A stretch of 64,000 nucleotides of DNA from Chenopodium formosanum (lineage: Eukaryota > Streptophyta > Magnoliopsida > Caryophyllales > Amaranthaceae), in assembly GCA_024500155.1 (NCBI GenBank), contig CM044879.1, positions 19,235,572 to 19,299,571 on the forward strand. The letters are read 5' to 3'. The position numbers and the translations under genes were made by a program. Below, piece by piece: positions 62,386 to 64,000 of the stretch. Below the pieces are notes generated by a model. The model was not told the origin of the DNA. It saw only the letters and a program-made list of their open reading frames with translations, and did not search any database. Positions within the stretch are counted from its first letter, which is position 1; each line of letters opens with the position of its first letter.

Positions 62386-64000
62386 TGTTTGACTTTCATT
62401 TGACTCAATTAGCTCTGTTGAATGCATTTGACTTTCATTTGATTCCAAAAGCTTTGTTTGAATGTGTTTGACTTTCATTTGACTCAATTAGCATTGTGGA
62501 ATGCAATTGACATTTATTTGATTCAAAAAGCTTTGTTTGAATGTATTTGACTTTCATTTGATTCTAAAAGCTTTGTTGAAAGTGTTTGACTTTCATTTGA
62601 CTCAATTAGCTTTGTAAAATGCATTTGACTTTCATTTGATTCAAAAAGCTTTGTTTGAATGTGTTTGTCTATTTGACTAAATTAGCTTTGTTGAATGTGT
62701 TTGACTTTCATTTGACTCAATTAGCTTTATTTGAATGTGTTTGACTTTCATTTGACTCAATTAGCTATGTTGAATGAGTTTGACTTTCATTTGACTCAAT
62801 TAGCATTGTGGAATGCAATTGACTTTCATTTTATTTTAAAAGCTTTATTTGAATGTGTTTGACTTTCATTTGACTCAATTAGCTTTGTTGAATGTGTTTG
62901 ACTTTCATTTGACTAAATTAGCATTGTGGAATGCAATTGACTATCATTTAACTCAATTAGCTTTGTTGAATGCAATTGACTTTCATTTGATTCAAAAAGT
63001 TTAGTTTGAATGTGTTTGACTTTCATTTGACACTCAATTAGCATTGTGGAATGGAATTGACTATCATTTGACTCAATTAGCTTTTTTGAATGCAATTGAC
63101 TTTCATTTGATTCAAAAAGCTTTGTTTGAATGTGTTTGACTTTCATTTGACTTAATTAGCTTTAATGAATGCATTTGACTTTCATTTCATTGAAAAACTT
63201 TTGTGTGAATGTGTTTGACTTTCATTTGACTCAATTAGCTTTGTTTAATGCAATTGACTTTCATTTGATTCAGAAAGCTTTGTTTGAATGTGTTTGACTT
63301 TCATTTGATTCTAAAAGCTTTGTTGAAAGTATTTGACTTTCAGTTGACTTAACTAGCTTTGCTTAATGCATTTGACTTTCATTTGATTCAAAAAGCTTTG
63401 TTTGAATGTGTTTAACTTTTATTTGACTCTATTAGCTTTAACGAATGCATTTGACTTTCATTTGATACCAAAACCTTTGTTTAAATGTGTTTGACTTTCA
63501 TTTGAATCAGTTTACTTTGTTCAATGCAATTGACTTTCATTTGATTCAAAAAGCTTTATTTGAATGTGTTTGACTTTCATTTGACTAAATTAGCTTTGCT
63601 GAATGTGTTTGACTTTCATTTGACGCAATTAGCATTGTGGAATGCATTTGACTTTCATTTGACTCAATTAGCTTTGTTGAATGCAATTGAATTTCGTTTG
63701 ATTCAAAAGGCTTTGTTTAAATGTGTTTGACTTTCATTTGACTCAAATAGCTTTGTTGAATGAATTTGACTTTCAATTGATTCAAAAAGCTTTATTTGAA
63801 TGTGTTTGATTTTCATTTGACTCAATTAGCTTTTTTGAATGCATTTGACTTTATTTGATTCAAAAAGCTTTGTTTTAATCTGATTGACTTTCATTTGACT
63901 CAATTAGCTTTATTGAATGTGTTTGACTTTCATTTGATTCAACTAACATTGTGGAATGTAATTTACTTTCATTGGATTCAAAAAGCTTTGTTTGAATGTA
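62386..64000 (-). repeat. Satellite array, reverse orientation, right of the LTR
   Basis: Continuation of the regular reverse-orientation array after the LTR, in the same monomer phase. It runs to the window edge without a unique flank. No gene or further insertion is visible. Confidence 0.95.

Noticed and set aside
62248..62487. 79-codon minus-strand frame across the LTR end
   Set aside because: Half LTR and half satellite, so it is a chance frame created by the insertion.
1..64000. Dozens of 60-100-codon open frames on both strands of the satellite
   Set aside because: They are translations of the 39-bp repeat in both directions, overlap one another, recur at duplication offsets and end at shared monomer features. 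Nothing suggests real coding.
1..64000. Centromere or telomere call
   Set aside because: No telomere motif is present. HOR structure fits a centromeric or other heterochromatic satellite, but sequence alone cannot tell which.
1..64000. Naming a known plant satellite family or species
   Set aside because: Short (~38-40 bp) satellites are known in several plants, but I cannot confirm a match without a database search.

Overview
The window is almost entirely one satellite DNA family. I see no protein-coding gene, tRNA, rRNA or CRISPR array. The repeat is a roughly 39/40-bp monomer at about 31% GC (12 of 39 bases in both monomers I counted). The only non-satellite sequence is a 541-bp solo LTR at 61,840-62,380. 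The LTR has plant-type features: a TATAAATA box, CACGTG G-boxes, and a late conserved block ending in TTTTGCAGGT. Together with the size of the array this suggests nuclear heterochromatin of a flowering plant; the species and chromosomal position cannot be read from the sequence.

Organisation is nested. A sub-repeat of about 11 bp is visible inside the monomer. Three monomers make a 118-bp trimer, and two related trimers make a hexameric higher-order repeat (HOR) of exactly 236 bp (clean example 21,010-21,245). On top of this lie duplicated blocks of 0.67, 0.85, 1.18, 1.96, 3.5, 6.9 and 11 kb.

Layout: 1-~20,970 is forward orientation, built from near-identical multi-kb blocks (main period 6,883 bp) and marked by a 50-bp monomer variant and a CACAGTC variant. 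~20,971-34,178 is forward, older-looking hexamer array with 1.96-kb, 669-bp and ~0.85-kb duplications. At 34,177-34,180 the array flips orientation with no spacer. 34,179-~50,920 is reverse orientation with 1,179-bp, ~3.5-kb and ~11-kb duplicated blocks. ~50,920-64,000 is reverse, fairly regular hexamer array with a stretch of 118-bp trimer repeats near 55 kb and the solo LTR at 61.8-62.4 kb.

The many short open frames on both strands follow from a 39-bp (13-codon) period and are not genes. The points most worth checking are: the absence of CG and CHG methylation contexts from the HOR consensus, the very recent 6.9-kb duplication, the spacer-free inversion, length changes in steps of 11 and 118 bp, and the dense TTGAC/TGAGTCA motif load.
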